DNA from: Candidatus Solibacter usitatus
GTDB taxonomy: Bacteria; Acidobacteriota; Terriglobia; Bryobacterales; Bryobacteraceae
Assembly: GCA_016213245.1 (NCBI GenBank)
Contig: JACRBC010000004.1
Location: 1 to 33,732 of the forward strand
DNA: 33,732 nucleotides
Direction: 5' to 3'
Of the stretch, positions 33,174-33,732 are shown in pieces; positions within the stretch are counted from its first letter, which is position 1; each line of letters starts with the position of its first letter. The notes beneath the pieces were generated by a model. That model made no database searches, was not told the origin of the DNA, and saw nothing but the letters and a program-made list of their open reading frames with translations. The position numbers and the translations under genes were made by a program.

Positions 33174-33608
33174 TCAGCCCTTTTCCCACGCCCGCCGAGG
33201 GGTCCCCTCGTCCCGCCCCTTCACCCGGTCGTACAGGTGCTTCTCGTTCGTCGTCCCCAGCCCTTCGTTGTAATGGCTGGTCAGCCCCAGCCTTTCACCC
33301 AGTTCTTCCCGGAAGCCGTGCAGTGCATGAAGGTGTTCGGCAAGAGCCGGCGTCGTCCTGCCGGAAGCGGTCAGGAAGATCTTCTGGAAGCCCAGGTCGG
33401 TCAGTACGGCCATTTCGTCGCGGACCGCCAGCCCCGCTGCCTCAATCACTGGCTTGCCGCCGGAGCCCTCCGCCAGCGTCGCCGCCAAATTGCCCTTTGT
33501 GACACGCGCGTTGCTCCCAGCCTGCACCACCGCATAGCCTGCACTTCGCAGTGCTTCCAACTGCTCTGAAAACGTAGTCTGAACCGCCTTGGCGCGCTTG
33601 AAAAACAT
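33174..33608 (-). CDS. Hypothetical protein, family not recognised
   Basis: 144 residues from ATG 33608 (MFFKRAKAVQTTFSEQLEALRSAGYAVV). The sequence has coding character: an amphipathic helix at the start, then VVQAGSNARVTKGNLAATL, GKPVIEAAGLAVRDEMAVLTDLGFQKIFLTASGRTTPALAEHLHALHGFREELGERLGL. The C-terminus (HLYDRVKGRDEGTPRRAWEKG) is charged. No signal, TM segment or known catalytic motif is seen. It is soluble, cytoplasmic, and probably an Acidobacteria-specific conserved protein. It ends convergently with the M48 gene, about 58 nt away. Confidence 0.65.
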   Translation of the reverse strand: MFFKRAKAVQTTFSEQLEALRSAGYAVVQAGSNARVTKGNLAATLAEGSGGKPVIEAAGLAVRDEMAVLTDLGFQKIFLTASGRTTPALAEHLHALHGFREELGERLGLTSHYNEGLGTTNEKHLYDRVKGRDEGTPRRAWEKG

Positions 33609-33711
33609 GGACCTCTCTCCGCCGGACTCATCCCATTATGCCCCACCACCCTGATTCGGTGAATCTTTTCTGTTCCGTCAAGCTCTAACATCCTGTCCAA
33701 CACTATCAGCC

Positions 33712-33732
33712 ATGAAAAACGCATTGTTGCTG
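33712..33732 (+). CDS. Possible start of an exported protein (truncated by window edge)
   Basis: ATG at 33712 reads MKNALLL before the window ends, which is compatible with a signal peptide. There is no visible SD. Only seven codons are present, so this is a hint rather than a call. Confidence 0.25.

Overview
The window is GC-rich, densely packed bacterial chromosome. It fits an Acidobacteriota lineage of the Bryobacterales/Solibacter type. This is inferred from gene content (a DUF2934 protein, Tat-exported GH95 and Gfo/Idh/MocA enzymes, a ribosomal/housekeeping mix) and repeat style; no rRNA or other phylogenetic marker was compared. All recognised pathways are chromosomal, and I see no IS element, phage, CRISPR array or tRNA.

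Layout. 1-535 (-) is the N-terminal part of a UvrD/PcrA helicase. 687-2069 (+) is an ECF sigma factor / membrane anti-sigma / Spy-like cassette. 2132-2383 (-) is rpmE (bL31). 2457-2722 (-) is an apparently unannotated small RNA gene, with its own consensus promoter, a 19-nt complement of the 16S rRNA 3' tail, a 14-codon ORF and a very strong terminator. 2816-7138 carries an MFS transporter, a secreted protein, a PBP4-type D,D-carboxypeptidase, an FmdB zinc ribbon and lexA. 7135-8119 has a DUF2934 protein and a cysteine-cluster protein. 8181-14530 (+) is a flagellar basal body/export operon, flgB-flgC-fliE-fliF-fliG-fliH-fliI-fliJ, behind a textbook sigma-54 promoter.

14527-18291 (-) reads yceD-rpmF-plsX-dsbD, the classical ribosome/lipid cluster with a disulfide reductase added. 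18338-19874 (-) has a GlpF-type channel and a protein in which I can trace an M14/AstE-like metal site. 19911-21200 (+) is glutamate dehydrogenase. 21328-22716 (-) is an amidase bracketed by two copies of a 26-bp palindromic repeat. 22976-30459 (+) is a tight run, mutS-anmK-GH95 fucosidase-Gfo/Idh/MocA oxidoreductase. A 39-bp tandem repeat follows, then a zinc-ribbon/PspC protein, an M48 metalloprotease with less GC-biased codon use, an unknown conserved-looking gene, and the start of a possible gene at the right edge.

How it works together. The left and centre are housekeeping: DNA repair and SOS control (uvrD, lexA, mutS), ribosome components, envelope biogenesis and recycling (PBP4, PlsX, DsbD, AnmK), and motility. 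The right is sugar catabolism and envelope-associated functions. The most unusual element is the 2457-2687 RNA: its perfect anti-SD complement could be sequestered by a downstream strand of the same transcript.
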